A DNA stretch of 64,000 bases from assembly GCA_963780895.1 (NCBI GenBank), contig CAWAEG010000008.1, forward strand, positions 62,001 to 126,000, read 5' to 3'. Shown piece after piece: positions 52,318 through 62,652 of this stretch. Every line of letters starts with the position of its first letter. Position 1 is the stretch's first letter. Both the position numbers and the translations under genes were made by a program. The notes below the pieces were generated by a model. That model had not been told where the DNA came from. It saw only the letters and a program-made list of their open reading frames with translations, and did not search any database. The stretch comes from DASQFI01 sp963780895. Lineage in GTDB: Bacteria; Acidobacteriota; Vicinamibacteria; Vicinamibacterales; SCN-69-37.

Positions 52318-52457
52318 CAGGCGGGCGGCTGTACGACGCTGCCGCCTTTCCCGTCATGGATCTGCGTCAACGGCGGCTGGGTGCCGGGTCAATGCCGCCC
52401 GAACCCACGCCACCCGCACCCACGCCTGTGCGGGACGATCGGGGGCAGCCCGACTAA
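52318..52457 (+). pseudogene. Relic of a CTTPDPF-type surface repeat
   Basis: The plus strand reads GCTTLPPFPSWICVNGGWVP followed by GQCRPNPRHPHPRL. This matches the Cys-Thr-Thr-x-Pro-x-Phe ... Cys-x-Asn-Gly-Gly-Trp-x-Pro-Gly unit of the protein at 31230-32183, here as one isolated, shortened unit with a His/Pro linker. No start codon, signal or further units are present. It ends at the methyltransferase gene on the other strand. Confidence 0.45.
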
Positions 52458-53293
52458 ACGGCGACGGCTCCGACGTACGCCATTGGAATCGTCAGCCGAA
52501 GCTCGCCCGCCCGGCTTGCGGCTTCGGCGAGAGCGCGTCCGAGGTGCGTGAAGACCTGTCGTTCGCGACCCGGAACAAGCGTCTTCCACGCGTCAAGAAA
52601 TCCCAGCTTGATGAAATGGTGGTTGAATAGCGCCGTTCCGTTGGCGAATCGCAGGGCACCAGTCTTTTCGACAACGACTCTCACCGAGAAGCCCGTGTCT
52701 TCCAGAAGCTGGCGAATCCCGGCCACGGTCGCGCGATGATCAACATGTTCGCGTAGGAGCCGGCGTGCCTCAACATCGCCGAGTTCGGTCAGTACTCGAT
52801 CGAAGACCTCGTACAACTCCTGCATGTGGCCCTGCAGGTTTGTCGTCAGAGCCATGGTGGCACCGGCTTTCGCCACCCGGCGACACTCACGCATCGCGCC
52901 CGCCTGATCATCGAAGTTGTTCACACCCAGGTTTGAGACGATCAAGTCGAACGTCCCATCGTCAAACGGCATGTCCGTCGCGACGCCTTCGTGCACGGTG
53001 ACGTTCTTGATCCCTCGACTCGCAATCTTCAGCTTCGCGCGTGACAGGGCCGCCGACCACGGATCGATTCCGTGAACGTGGGCGCTCGGCCCAAGCCGCT
53101 CCGCCAGTTCAACGAGCGGGAACCCCGTGCCGCACCCGGCGTCTAGCGCCACATGCACATCTTTGAGCGGAACGCGTTCAAGTAACAGGAGGCCGAACAT
53201 TGCCGACCAGAGCGGCAGGTCGTCATACGCCGCGACGACCTCAGGTGACGAGAGATCGGCTTTGAACTGAAGGAAATCGGGCGAATCCGTCAC
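52454..53293 (-). CDS. Class I SAM-dependent methyltransferase (UbiE/Coq5-like)
   Basis: The 279-residue enzyme has the full set of motifs: motif I VALDAGCGTGFPLVELAERL, acidic motif II HVHGIDPWSAAL, motif GVATDMPFDDGTFDLIVSNL and the post-motif LTTNLQGHMQELYEVFDRVL. The last third is helical and may bind the substrate. It should methylate a small molecule in the cytoplasm. No biosynthetic neighbours point to the substrate. Confidence 0.82.
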   Translation of the reverse strand: MTDSPDFLQFKADLSSPEVVAAYDDLPLWSAMFGLLLLERVPLKDVHVALDAGCGTGFPLVELAERLGPSAHVHGIDPWSAALSRAKLKIASRGIKNVTVHEGVATDMPFDDGTFDLIVSNLGVNNFDDQAGAMRECRRVAKAGATMALTTNLQGHMQELYEVFDRVLTELGDVEARRLLREHVDHRATVAGIRQLLEDTGFSVRVVVEKTGALRFANGTALFNHHFIKLGFLDAWKTLVPGRERQVFTHLGRALAEAASRAGELRLTIPMAYVGAVAV

Positions 53294-53307
53294 TACTTCT
53301 TACTCTG

Positions 53308-53688
53308 TCAAGACCCCGCGGGTATTATCCGAGTTCTTTGGAAGAGTAGGACGCGCCACGTGCCGTTCTGCCGCATGACGACGGCGCATTGAATCCCCCG
53401 GGTTCTTGGCAGAGACTGCCGTCTCGTCGGGGAACTGCCAGCACCCTCTGTTGTGACCACTGCGACATCCGGACCGGCGAAGCGCACGTTGGTGATCGCT
53501 GCAACGAACTGCGTGCCTTTCGGCAGCTTTGCGTGCAGGTCGGACGAAAAGCGCTCGATGGCCGCGCGAGTGCTGACGAGAGTGCCGTCACCCGCGACCA
53601 GATCGCCATCCGGTGCGAATAATGCCGACGCTCCACTCAAATCGCCTCGATTGTATGCCGCTACCAGTTCATTCAGCAGCGCCCGGAC
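53308..53688 (-). pseudogene. SnoaL/SgcJ-like protein, 5' end lost
   Basis: The frame holds a cystatin-like domain: VRALLNELVAAYNRGDLSGA, LFAPDGDLVAGDGTLVSTRA, IERFSSDLHAKLPKGTQFVA and the last strands AVVMRQNGTWRVLLFQRTRI. Members often start with a few residues before RALLNE; here no ATG or GTG stands in that place and the frame runs on antisense to the histidine-kinase fragment. Joined at about 53690, both genes have lost their 5' ends in one event. Translation from an unusual start codon cannot be excluded. Confidence 0.55.
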
Positions 53689-53691
53689 CGG

Positions 53692-53898
53692 CCGGCAGTG
53701 GACGCCGATTTGATCTCGCAGGCCGTGCTCGCGCTGGCCCTCAACGCCCGGGAAGCAGCGGGGGAGTCGGGCCGCGTGCGCGTGGAGGCCACCGCGCAGC
53801 GGATCGCCGAGGCGCACGGCGGGTCGCTCCGTCTGGAAGGCCACGGACTGGGGCCGGAAGGCCGCGGCGCGCGCTTCGTTCTGGAGGTGCCGGCGTGA
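53692..53898 (+). pseudogene. Histidine kinase, ATPase-domain fragment with internal deletion
   Basis: The 66 or so codons encode DADLISQAVLALALNAREAA (the N-box region) and then jump to AQRIAEAHGGSLRLEGHGLG and ARFVLEVPA, the end of an HATPase domain. The G1 and G2 boxes that bind ATP should lie between them and are gone. The stop overlaps the ATG of the response-regulator gene (TGATG), the usual linkage for an NtrB/NtrC-type pair. The kinase is inactive. Confidence 0.6.
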
Positions 53899-55253
53899 TG
53901 CCGCCTCATGTCGCCGTGCTCGACGACGAGCCCCGGATGGCTGAGGTGTTGGCCATGGTCCTTCGCGCGCCGGGATACGTCGTCACCACGTTCACGGACC
54001 CGCGGACCTGCCTCGCCGCCGTTGAGTCGCGCGGCTTCGATCTGCTGCTGACCGACCTGAAGATGTCTGGACTGGATGGTCTGGAGGTGCTCCGCCGCGC
54101 GCGCGCCATCGACCCGAGCATGCCGGTGGTGCTCATCACCGCCCACTCCACCGTGGCCACAGCAGTGGCGGCCATGAAGGAAGGCGCCGTCGATTACCTG
54201 GAAAAACCCGTTGACAACGACGCGTGCCGCGCCGTCGCGGCGCGCGCCCTGGAAACGACGCGCCTGCAGCGCGAAAACCGGTATCTGCGAGCGCAGCTCG
54301 AGGCCACGCACGGACTGGAGGGCATCGTCGCCGTGAGCGGCGCCATGCGGGAAGTTCTCGAGCGCGCGCGCCGCGCCGCGCGCAGCTCCAGTACCGTGCT
54401 GATCCAAGGCGAGACGGGAAGCGGTAAGGAGGTCGTGGCCCGTGCCATTCACTTGCACAGCGACCGCGTGCGCGGCCCGTTGGTGGCGGTGAACTGCAAG
54501 GCCTTCGCCGGCGGCCTGCTGGAGTCCGAGCTGTTCGGCCACGAGCGCGGCGCGTTCACCGGCGCCGAGCGCGCGAGGCCTGGGATATTCGAGCGTGCCC
54601 ACGGGGGAACGCTCTTCCTCGACGAGATCGGCGAGATCGATGCGGCCTTCCAAGCCAAGCTGCTTCGTGTGGTCCAGGACGGCGAGGTGGTGCGCGTCGG
54701 CGCCGACAAAGGGCGCATCGTCGACGTGCGTGTCGTAGCGGCGACGAACCGCGATCTCTGGGCAGAGGTCGAGGCCGGGCGATTTCGAGAGGACCTGTTC
54801 TTCCGTCTGGCCGTCATTCCCGTGCGCATTCCGCCTCTGCGCGAGCGCCGCGACGACGTGCTACCTCTGGCGCGCCTCTTTCTCGCGACGCAAAACCAGG
54901 CGCTCGGCCGGCGGCTGGCAGGTTGGACCGACGCCGCCGAGCGATGGTTGCTGTCCCATGATTGGCCGGGCAACGTACGGGAGTTGGAGCACGCCATCGA
55001 GCGGGGCGCGGTGTTGTGCCGTGGCGAGCTCATTGACGTCGCAGATCTCGCCTTCGACGCGCCCTCTGCACGGGAGGCGGGCGTCCCATCCGTGGATGAC
55101 GGCCTGCAGTCCCATCTCGATCGCGCAGCGGCCGATCACATCCAGGACGTGCTGCGACAGAGCGCCGGCGTTCGCGTCGAGGCGGCCAGGCGTCTCGGAA
55201 TCGAGCGGACGACTCTCTATCGGCTTCTCAAGCGTTACCACATCGACTGTTGA
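53898..55253 (+). CDS. NtrC-family sigma-54-dependent response regulator
   Basis: The 451-residue protein has a receiver domain (acidic pair at 10-11, phospho-acceptor Asp 53 in LLLTDLKMSGLDG, Lys in VDYLEKPVD), a AAA+ domain with Walker A GETGSGKEVVARAIHLHSD, the sigma-54 contact loop GAFTGAERARPG, Walker B GTLFLDEIGEID and the arginine-finger region, and a Fis-type helix-turn-helix at the end (VEAARRLGIERTTLYRLLKR). It activates sigma-54 promoters when phosphorylated. Its cognate kinase is deleted except for a fragment, so it may be driven by another kinase or be locked. Confidence 0.9.
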   Translation: MPPHVAVLDDEPRMAEVLAMVLRAPGYVVTTFTDPRTCLAAVESRGFDLLLTDLKMSGLDGLEVLRRARAIDPSMPVVLITAHSTVATAVAAMKEGAVDYLEKPVDNDACRAVAARALETTRLQRENRYLRAQLEATHGLEGIVAVSGAMREVLERARRAARSSSTVLIQGETGSGKEVVARAIHLHSDRVRGPLVAVNCKAFAGGLLESELFGHERGAFTGAERARPGIFERAHGGTLFLDEIGEIDAAFQAKLLRVVQDGEVVRVGADKGRIVDVRVVAATNRDLWAEVEAGRFREDLFFRLAVIPVRIPPLRERRDDVLPLARLFLATQNQALGRRLAGWTDAAERWLLSHDWPGNVRELEHAIERGAVLCRGELIDVADLAFDAPSAREAGVPSVDDGLQSHLDRAAADHIQDVLRQSAGVRVEAARRLGIERTTLYRLLKRYHIDC

Positions 55254-55340
55254 GACCTGCATCGAGGTCTGCCACCGCCAGCGCATGCTCCAGGGATTCA
55301 CGTGTCGATCCCCGCCGTACGCCATAATCGACGACGTTTC

Positions 55341-57993
55341 ATGCCACTTCCCCCTGGCGCGCGCATCGGTCCCTACGAGATCGTCAACTGGATTGGCGCA
55401 GGCGGGATGGGTGAAGTCTACCGCGCGCGCGATCCGCGACTTGCGCGCGACGTGGCGATCAAACTGCTGCCCGAGACGTTCGCGTCTGATGCCAGCCGGT
55501 TGCGCCGGTTCGAGCAGGAAGCGCGCGCGGTTGGCCAGCTCAGCCATCCCAATATCCTCGCCGTGTACGATATCGGCACTCATGCCGGTGCGCCCTTCAT
55601 CGTCTCGGAGTTTCTCGAAGGCGCCTCGCTTCGGGAGCAACTGGATATCGGACCGTTCCCGCCGCGCAAGGCCATCGGCTACGCGCGACAGGTCATCGAG
55701 GGACTTGCTGCTGCGCACGACAAAGGGATCGTCCATCGAGACCTGAAGCCGGACAACCTGTTCATCACGAACGATGGGCGGGTCAAGATCCTCGACTTCG
55801 GCATCGCGAAGCTCATGCGCCCGGCCGATGAGAGCGTCCGCGAGACCGGCCTGCCGACCGAGACGGAGCCGGGCATGATTGTGGGCACCGTCGGCTACAT
55901 GTCGCCGGAACAGCTCCGCGGCGAAGCCGTGGACCATCGCTCCGACCTCTTCACCTTCGGCGCCATCTTGTTCGAGATGATGACGGGGTTCCCAGCGTTT
56001 GCGCGGGCGACGACTGCCGAGAGCATGGCGGCCATCCTGAAAGAGGATCCCCCCGAGCTCTTCTCAGCCGGATTGCCGCCAGCTCTCGCACGGATTGTCT
56101 CGCGGTGTCTGGAGAAAACGCGAGAGGCCCGGTTCCAGTCGGCGCGCGAGGTCGCGTTCGGTCTGGACGTGGTTTCTGACACCGATCAGGCTCAGGCGCG
56201 GGCGACGGGAACGAGCGCGGGACGACGACATCTGTCTCGGGCCCTGCTGGCGATGGCCCTGGTGGCGGTGAGCCTCGCCGCGGCTGCGGGCTTCTGGCTG
56301 CGTCGAGATGCTCTGACAGCTCCCGTGGAGAATCCGCTCGGCCAGCCGGGCGTCCGGTTTACTCCGCTCACGGATTGGGAAGGCACCGAAGCCAAGCCGG
56401 AGATTTCGCCCGACGGAAAGTTCGTGGTGTTTCTCTCTGATCGGGACGGCGAGATGGATCTCTGGTGGAACCAGGTCGGGACCGAACGAGTTCAGGAACC
56501 TGACTCGGGATCTCCCTCCGCAACAAGAGGAGCAAGGCATAATCCGGCAATTTGGCTTTACAGGTGACGGCACCGAGATCTGGTTCAGCTCCGGTCCGCG
56601 AAAGATGCTCATGCCCCAGACCGGCGGACCAACCCGGCCATTCCTCGGTCCGGGCTCGACCGCGGCCGCCTGGTCTTCGGACGGCACACGTACGGTCTTT
56701 TTTTCTAGCACTCCCGGCGATCCCGTGTTCGTTGCAGACCGGACGGGCTCAAACGCTCAGCCGATTGAGATCCAGGCCTCCGACCCGCCTGTCCCGCCGG
56801 AGGAGGTCCACAACCACAATCCGATTTGGTCGCTCGACGGACAGTGGATCTACTTCGTGCGAGGCGTGGCACGCGCATTGAACTGGACCGACGAGCTGGA
56901 CATCTGGCGCGTTCGGCCGTCAGGTGCATCACCCGAACGACTGACGCACCAGCGAACGGCCATCGCGTTCCTGGCGCCCATCGACGAGCGCACGCTGCTC
57001 TACACGGCTCGCGCAGTAGATGGGTCCGGCCCGTGGCTCTGGTCCCTCGATGTGCCGACCAAAACGACGGATCGCTTCGGAGGGGGCGTGCAGCAGTACA
57101 CGTCAGTGGCGACCAGCCGCGATGGCCGCCGCGTGGTCGTCACGGCGGCTCGGCCGACGTCGAGCCTCTGGCGTGTCCCGCTGCGTGACGGCGCCGACGA
57201 AGCCGATGTGCGGCCGTACGATGTGCCGACCCGGCGCCCGTTCGCGCCACGCTTCGGCAGGACGTCATCATCGCTGTTCTATCTCGCCGCAAGCGAGACT
57301 GGCCATCGATTGTGGCACTTACAGGACGGACGAGCGTCCGAAGTCTTGAAAAGCATCGACGGGGCGTTATCGGAACCGGCTGCGGTGTCCCGCGATGGCA
57401 AATACGTCGCGCTGGTTCTGAGAAAGGAGGGCAAGCAGCAGCTGGCCCTCATGTCAGCGGACGGGACGGACTCCCGAAGAGTGGCGGCATCCGTGAACGT
57501 CGAAGGCTCGGCCGACTGGTCGCGGGATGGCAAGTGGATCGTGATCGGCGGCACAAACGCGAAAGGACCGGCGTTGTTCAAGATTCCCGTGGACGGAAGC
57601 GCGCCGGTCCGGCTCGTCGATGGCCAGGCAATCAATCCAATCTGGTCGCCGAACGACACCTTGATTGTCTATTCCGGCCCGGTCGTCGCTGGACGCGTCA
57701 TGCTTTTGGGCGTGCGACCGGATGGCAGCCGCGTGGAAATGCCTGAGATCAGGACGCGGCCGGGAAGGTACCGATTCCTGCCCGATGGCTCCGGTCTCGT
57801 GTACCTGGAGCCAAGGCTGGCCCGAGATTTCTCCAGGTTTGACATCGCAACCAAAGCCATCAGTCAAATCACGAAGCTCGGAAGCCATGGACTCCTGTCA
57901 TCGTTCGACATCGATCCAGACGGCAAGTTTCTTCTGTTCGAGCGCTCGCGCGAGAACTCGGACATCGTCCTGATTGATCTGCCGAAAAAATAG
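55341..57993 (+). pseudogene. Ser/Thr kinase fused to TolB-like propeller, one-base frameshift
   Basis: The ATG at 55341 (MPLPPGARIGPYEIVNWIGA) opens a kinase domain: WIGAGGMGEVYRARDPRLAR, VAIKLL, HRDLKPDNLFITNDGRVKIL, DFGIAKL and GTVGYMSPEQLRGEAVDHRS. A membrane helix (ALLAMALVAVSLAAAAGFWL) leads to TolB-like blades starting ISPDGKFVVFLSDRDGEMDL. At ACCGAACGAG|TTC (56481-56493) one extra base shifts the frame; the other frame continues FRNLTRDLPPQQEEQGIIRQ and then blades to residue 880 or so (PIWSLDGQWIYFVRGVARAL, GSADWSRDGKWIVIGGTNAK). Only a shortened kinase would be made unless the base is an assembly error. Confidence 0.8.
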
Positions 57994-57998
57994 CGCGG

Positions 57999-60767
57999 TC
58001 AGCGGCCCAGGTTCAGCCTGATGCCGAACATCGCGCGGCGCGGATCGGTGAAGACACTCGGTCTGCCGAAATTGGTGTTGGTGCGATCGTCCGACGCCAG
58101 TTCCTCTTCGGCAGTGCTGTTGAGCAGATTGAGCACGTCGAGCGTCAGGGCGATATCTCCGACGCGGCCGCACGGAATCCTGCGAGAGACACGCAGATCG
58201 AGCAGCGTGGGCGACGTCAGCCGACGGGTGCCGCGCGGCTCGAGCAGCACGCGCTGACCGGCGACGTTCTGGGGCAGCACAATGCGGGCACTCATCGCCC
58301 ACGGCTTGCCGGTCAGGTGCTGCACATGAGCGGCCACGACGAATCCGCCGGGAACGTCGACCGCGCCCATGACGCGAAACATGTGCGGGCGATCGTTCGG
58401 CAGCCGGCCGCGCGCGTTGGTGAGATCGTTGGGATCCTGTCCGTAGGTCCCGGTCGGCGCGAGGTTGCTGACCTGAGTCCCGCCGGCCGTCGTCCCGCTA
58501 GACGGCTGCAGCCCCGACGTCCTCGACCACGTGTAGGAGCCCAGCGCCTGCCAGCCATGGGACCGGCGCTTCTCGATGACGGTGACCAGGCCGTTGTAGT
58601 CGAGCGCGTAACCAGGTGGATTCGTCAGGAGAAAACGGCGATCGGCTTTCGCATTCATCAGCACGAACACCGGCACCGTGTAGCCTTCCACGGGCGTCCG
58701 CGACTCCTCCTGATAGATCCCGGCGGTTTCCGTCCATCCGATGAAGTGACTGCCTTCCTTGTGGATGTAGGCAATGGCGGTCGACAACCGGGGAAGAATC
58801 TCGCGATCGACGCCGATGGAGTACTCGTCGGTGCGTGGAGATCGAATGCCGGAATCGAGTGAGACGTTGATCGCGGCGTCATCGTAGGAATCGAGGATCG
58901 TGTAGTCGCCCGTCACGGGACTGAACGTCATCCTCGTTGTCGGCGTCCAACCGGGATGCAGCGTCGTCAGCTCTCCCGTGAGCACGCCCTGATAGAAACG
59001 TCCGTAGCTGGCCCGCAGCATCGTGCGGCCATCGGCGCTCAGCTTCGCCGTGAGACCCAGCCGTGGCGAGAATACATTCCACGTGTACAGCGTGCCTCGA
59101 CCGGGGATGATTTGGGCGGTCTCCTCCCCGTTGCTGTCGACGGCGGCCAGGTCCTGGCTCACCGCGGCGGCACGATCGAATCGCAGTCCTGCGTTGATCG
59201 TGAGCCGGTCGCGCCACGTGATGCCGTCGCTCACGAACGCGGACCACGTCTCCGAGCGGCCGCCGGCATTGGAGGGCGCGCGCGAAACGGACTGGAACGG
59301 TCCGGTCCGAGCGTCCTCGTATCTGACCCCGGTCGGAATGACTACAGTCGACCGATGCTCGCCCCGTTCGAATTGCGCGCCCATCCTCCACGCGTGATCG
59401 GCGCCCAACCAGCTGGCGCGGTAATGATTGACGGTCGCTTTGATGGTCGTGCGGGCGATCCAGAGGCCGCCGAACGTGGACGGATTGCCGCTGGCGACTC
59501 CGGTCCCCAGGTTGACTCGAGCCGCTATGGTCGGATCACCGCTGCCAAGATCATTCGTTTCGTCGTAGACGAATCGGCCAACACGGACGTCCCAGACGGT
59601 GCTGGCAGACGCGACGTGAGTCAGATCGGCGAAGGTGACGGCCGGCACTGGCGCATGCCGGAGTTGTGTGGCCTCGATCGGCCGGACGATCGTGGGTCGC
59701 TCCGGATTCTTCCAGTAATCGCCATGAAAACTCTGGACGAGCCGCCAGGCGGGCGTCAGCTGCCAGGTCACTTTGCCGAAGACCTTGTTCTGCTGAGCCG
59801 TCCGGGGCCACTGCGGATCGGTCCCCGGCTGGCTGTCGTGATCGCGCACGAACTGGTAGCCCGCGAAAAACCAGGCGCGGTCGCGGACGATCGGGCCGCC
59901 GAGGTTGCTCGTGAAATCGTGATAGGCGTCGCGCACGTACCCGGTCTCCGGCTGGCTGCAGTTCCGGCAGGGCAGGCGGACGGGCTCGGCGGTCAGCCGA
60001 GCCGTCTGCCCGAAGTACGACGCGTCGTACTGGAAACGGTTGCTGCCCTGCCGCGTGACGACGTTGATGACGGCGCCCTGCATGTTGCCGTATTCGGCAG
60101 AGATCCCCACGGACTGGACCTGTATTTCCTGGATGAAGTCGACGCCGGGCTCGGAGCGCGCGAACCCGCTGCACGGGCACGTGAAGTTCGTGCCGTCGAT
60201 GAGAAACGTGTTCTCGTTCGTGCTCGACCCGAACGACGACACGGTGTTGTTCGTCCCGTTGGCGGTCGAGGTGGGCGACATCCCGGGCGCGGCCCGCAGG
60301 GGGTCCACCATGCTGAAGCGCCGTGTGGGAATCGTGTCAAGGAGCTCACGCTGAAACCGCGTTTCGATCCCGCTGCTCCGTGCTTCAATGCGGGAGCCCT
60401 CGCCTTCGACGATGACCGACTCGGAGACGCCGGCAAGATTCAGAATCGCCAATCGTTCGATCGTCGCGCCCGGTCCGATGTTGATGCTCTCGACGTGCCG
60501 GGGGGCGAATCCCTTGAGCTCGATGTCGAGCGCATAGTCCCCGGGAGGCAGCGCCAGGAAACGCACCTGACCTTTCTCGTTCGTGGGTTGGCGGGCTGGA
60601 GCGCCAATGAGCGCCGGCGAACTGATGCTGACCGTGGCGCCGGGAATCGGCTGTCCCTGCTGATCTCTGACGGTCACGACGAGCGTGCCGGTCAGGCTCT
60701 GACCGCTCGCCAGGCGAGGCACCAGGAGGAGCAGCGACAGACAAAGCGTCCAGAACGCTCGGGACAT
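57999..60767 (-). CDS. TonB-dependent receptor with carboxypeptidase-regulatory domain (Oar-like)
   Basis: The ATG at 60767 gives 922 residues: signal peptide (FWTLCLSLLLLVPRLASGQ), CarboxypepD-reg domain (TLVVTVRDQQGQPIPGATVS, LALPPGDYALDIELKGFAPR), plug (VDFIQEIQVQSVGISAEYGN, MQGAVINVVTRQGSNRFQYD) and barrel ending DPRRAMFGIRLNLGR. Four Cys lie near the plug (NFTCPCSG, RLPCRNCSQPE). The frame is open far upstream into the SulP gene only because that gene is frameshifted. The ligand is unknown; it is 86 bases downstream of the transporter on the same strand, so import of a shared substrate is possible. Confidence 0.88.
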   Translation of the reverse strand: MSRAFWTLCLSLLLLVPRLASGQSLTGTLVVTVRDQQGQPIPGATVSISSPALIGAPARQPTNEKGQVRFLALPPGDYALDIELKGFAPRHVESINIGPGATIERLAILNLAGVSESVIVEGEGSRIEARSSGIETRFQRELLDTIPTRRFSMVDPLRAAPGMSPTSTANGTNNTVSSFGSSTNENTFLIDGTNFTCPCSGFARSEPGVDFIQEIQVQSVGISAEYGNMQGAVINVVTRQGSNRFQYDASYFGQTARLTAEPVRLPCRNCSQPETGYVRDAYHDFTSNLGGPIVRDRAWFFAGYQFVRDHDSQPGTDPQWPRTAQQNKVFGKVTWQLTPAWRLVQSFHGDYWKNPERPTIVRPIEATQLRHAPVPAVTFADLTHVASASTVWDVRVGRFVYDETNDLGSGDPTIAARVNLGTGVASGNPSTFGGLWIARTTIKATVNHYRASWLGADHAWRMGAQFERGEHRSTVVIPTGVRYEDARTGPFQSVSRAPSNAGGRSETWSAFVSDGITWRDRLTINAGLRFDRAAAVSQDLAAVDSNGEETAQIIPGRGTLYTWNVFSPRLGLTAKLSADGRTMLRASYGRFYQGVLTGELTTLHPGWTPTTRMTFSPVTGDYTILDSYDDAAINVSLDSGIRSPRTDEYSIGVDREILPRLSTAIAYIHKEGSHFIGWTETAGIYQEESRTPVEGYTVPVFVLMNAKADRRFLLTNPPGYALDYNGLVTVIEKRRSHGWQALGSYTWSRTSGLQPSSGTTAGGTQVSNLAPTGTYGQDPNDLTNARGRLPNDRPHMFRVMGAVDVPGGFVVAAHVQHLTGKPWAMSARIVLPQNVAGQRVLLEPRGTRRLTSPTLLDLRVSRRIPCGRVGDIALTLDVLNLLNSTAEEELASDDRTNTNFGRPSVFTDPRRAMFGIRLNLGR

Positions 60768-60853
60768 GAGTGAGATTCTACCCCGCCGGAGCCGGGACGA
60801 TTGCCATGTCGCTTGCTGGCGGCGCGCCGATGATGATGGCGATTCCACGTCGC

Positions 60854-62643
60854 TCATTTCTCCGGCCTGCGATCCTCCCAGTCGACCCACTCGACCGGAT
60901 GGACGGCGAGATAGGCGCTGACCGCTTCGCCGAGAGTGGCGAAAAACGTGGTCGCCGAAGCGCGTGAAAAGCCCGAAGCGTTTGAGCTTGTCCTTCACCG
61001 GATCCTTCATCTCTGCGAAACACATCGTGATGCCGTCGGCGCGCAGCGTGTCGTCGAGCTCGGCGATAGCGTCGGCGGCGGTGACGTCGATGCTGGTCAC
61101 CGGCTCGGCCGAGACCACCAGCCAATGAACCGGCGTCGGTGAGCTCTCAACGGCGTCGAGGACCCGTTCGTGGAACAACTCGGCGTTGGCAAAGAAGAGC
61201 GGAGCGTCCCACCGGAACAACACGAGCCCCGGGATCAGACGTGCGTCAGGGTACCGGCTGATATCGTGATACCCCTTCACCTGGTCGACGCGACCGAGCA
61301 CGGCCGAATGCGGCCGCCAGCCATCCCAGAGGAACTCGATCACCGCAATCACGATCGCGAGCGCAATGCCCGGGATGGCGCCGAAAACGGCCACGCCCGC
61401 GAAGCAGGTCATTGACAGCCAGAACTCCCAGCGTTGGATGCGATAGATGCGCGCCAGGTCGGACACTTCGAACAACCCGATGGCCGAAGCGATGACCACT
61501 GCCGCGAGAGCCGTCTGCGGCAGATCCTTCAGCAGCATGGGCGCAAGCACGAGTAGCAACGCGATCGCGATCGCACCGACGACGCTTGTCAGCTGGGTCC
61601 TGGCGCCCGCCGCTTCAGCGACCGGCGTGCGCGAAGAACTGCTGCTGATCGGAATGCCCTGAAAGAAGCCGGCCGCGAGGTTGGCGATCCCCAGACCCGT
61701 CATCTCCTGATTCGGGTCGACCGGTGTGCGCAGACGCGCGGCATAGGTTCGCGAAAGCACGCTCGTGTCCGCGAACGACACGAGGGCAACCGCGACGCCG
61801 CCCATGAGTATGGGTCCGAGCATCTCGAGCGGAATGAGCGGCAGGCTCGGCGCCGGCAGTCCCTGAGGCAACGGACCCAGCACAGCAACGCCGGCGCGGG
61901 CTGCAAGATCGAACGCCGCGACCACGACGGTGGCAGCCGTCACGCCAATCAGGATGCCGGGGACCCGCGGCCGCCGCTTCAGCAGCAGAATCAACGCGAG
62001 CGTGCTGGCGCCAATTCCGAGCACGACGATGTTCGTGTTCCCCGCCGCGATCTTCTCGACGATTCCCCACGCCTGGCGCAAGGGACCGTCGGCGGAAACC
62101 GAAAAGCCGAAGAGCTTCGGAATCTGGCTCAGCAGCACCGTCAGCGCAATGCCGTTCATGTAGCCGTAGCGGATCGGCTTCGACAGCAACTCGGTAATGA
62201 AGCCCAGACGCGCGAGGCCGGCCGCCACGCACACGATCCCGGAGACAATCGCCATCGCGGCACCGGGTGCCACCGCCCGTTGCGGGTCGCCCGCCGACAG
62301 CGGCAGGACGACCGCAAGAATCACGGCCGCGAGCGCCGAGTCCGGACCCAGAACGAGAATGCGGCTCGGACCGAAGACCGCGTACGCGAGCAGCGGGATG
62401 ATGGTCGCGTAGAGCCCGTTGATACCGGGCACGCCCGATGCCTCTGCGTACGCGATGCCGACCGGTACGAGCATCGTCGTCATGACGAGGCCGGCGACGA
62501 GGTCGTGCCGCAGCCACGACGATTCGGTACTGACGAAGAGTCTGCAGCCCGGGAGCCCAGCGCCTCCAGCCGGTCGAGCGCGTCTTCAGTCCTTGACGGG
62601 CGAGACGGGCAGGCTCCGGACTGGGGGAGGAGCGCCGGTCCAT
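60854..62643 (-). pseudogene. SulP-family anion transporter, two one-base frameshifts
   Basis: The main part is a typical SulP transporter: MTTMLVPVGIAYAEASGVPG, INGLYATIIPLLAYAVFGPS, about twelve helices, GIANLAAGFFQGIPISSSSS and a C-terminal STAS domain (WLVVSAEPVTSIDVTAADAI). The N-terminal 40 codons (GWRRWAPGLQTLRQYR, start ATG 62643) are separated by one extra base at about 62523; the last 30 codons (FATLGEAVSAYLAVHPVEWV then DWEDRRPEK, stop at 60854) by one extra T/A in a run of five at 60942-60946. Both repairs give a protein of about 595 residues, normal for sulfate or bicarbonate transporters. Either inactive or assembly errors. Confidence 0.82.
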
Positions 62644-62652
62644 CTCTCGCCG

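Noticed and set aside
53613..53897. N-terminal extension of the NtrC regulator
   Set aside because: The frame is open upstream of the ATG at 53898 but reads through the kinase fragment in the wrong phase; the receiver domain begins normally at that ATG.
57999..62483. A single 1494-residue transporter-receptor fusion
   Set aside because: The SulP and TonB parts are in one frame only because the SulP gene has an extra base at 60942-60946; its proper end and the receptor's own ATG with signal peptide are both visible.
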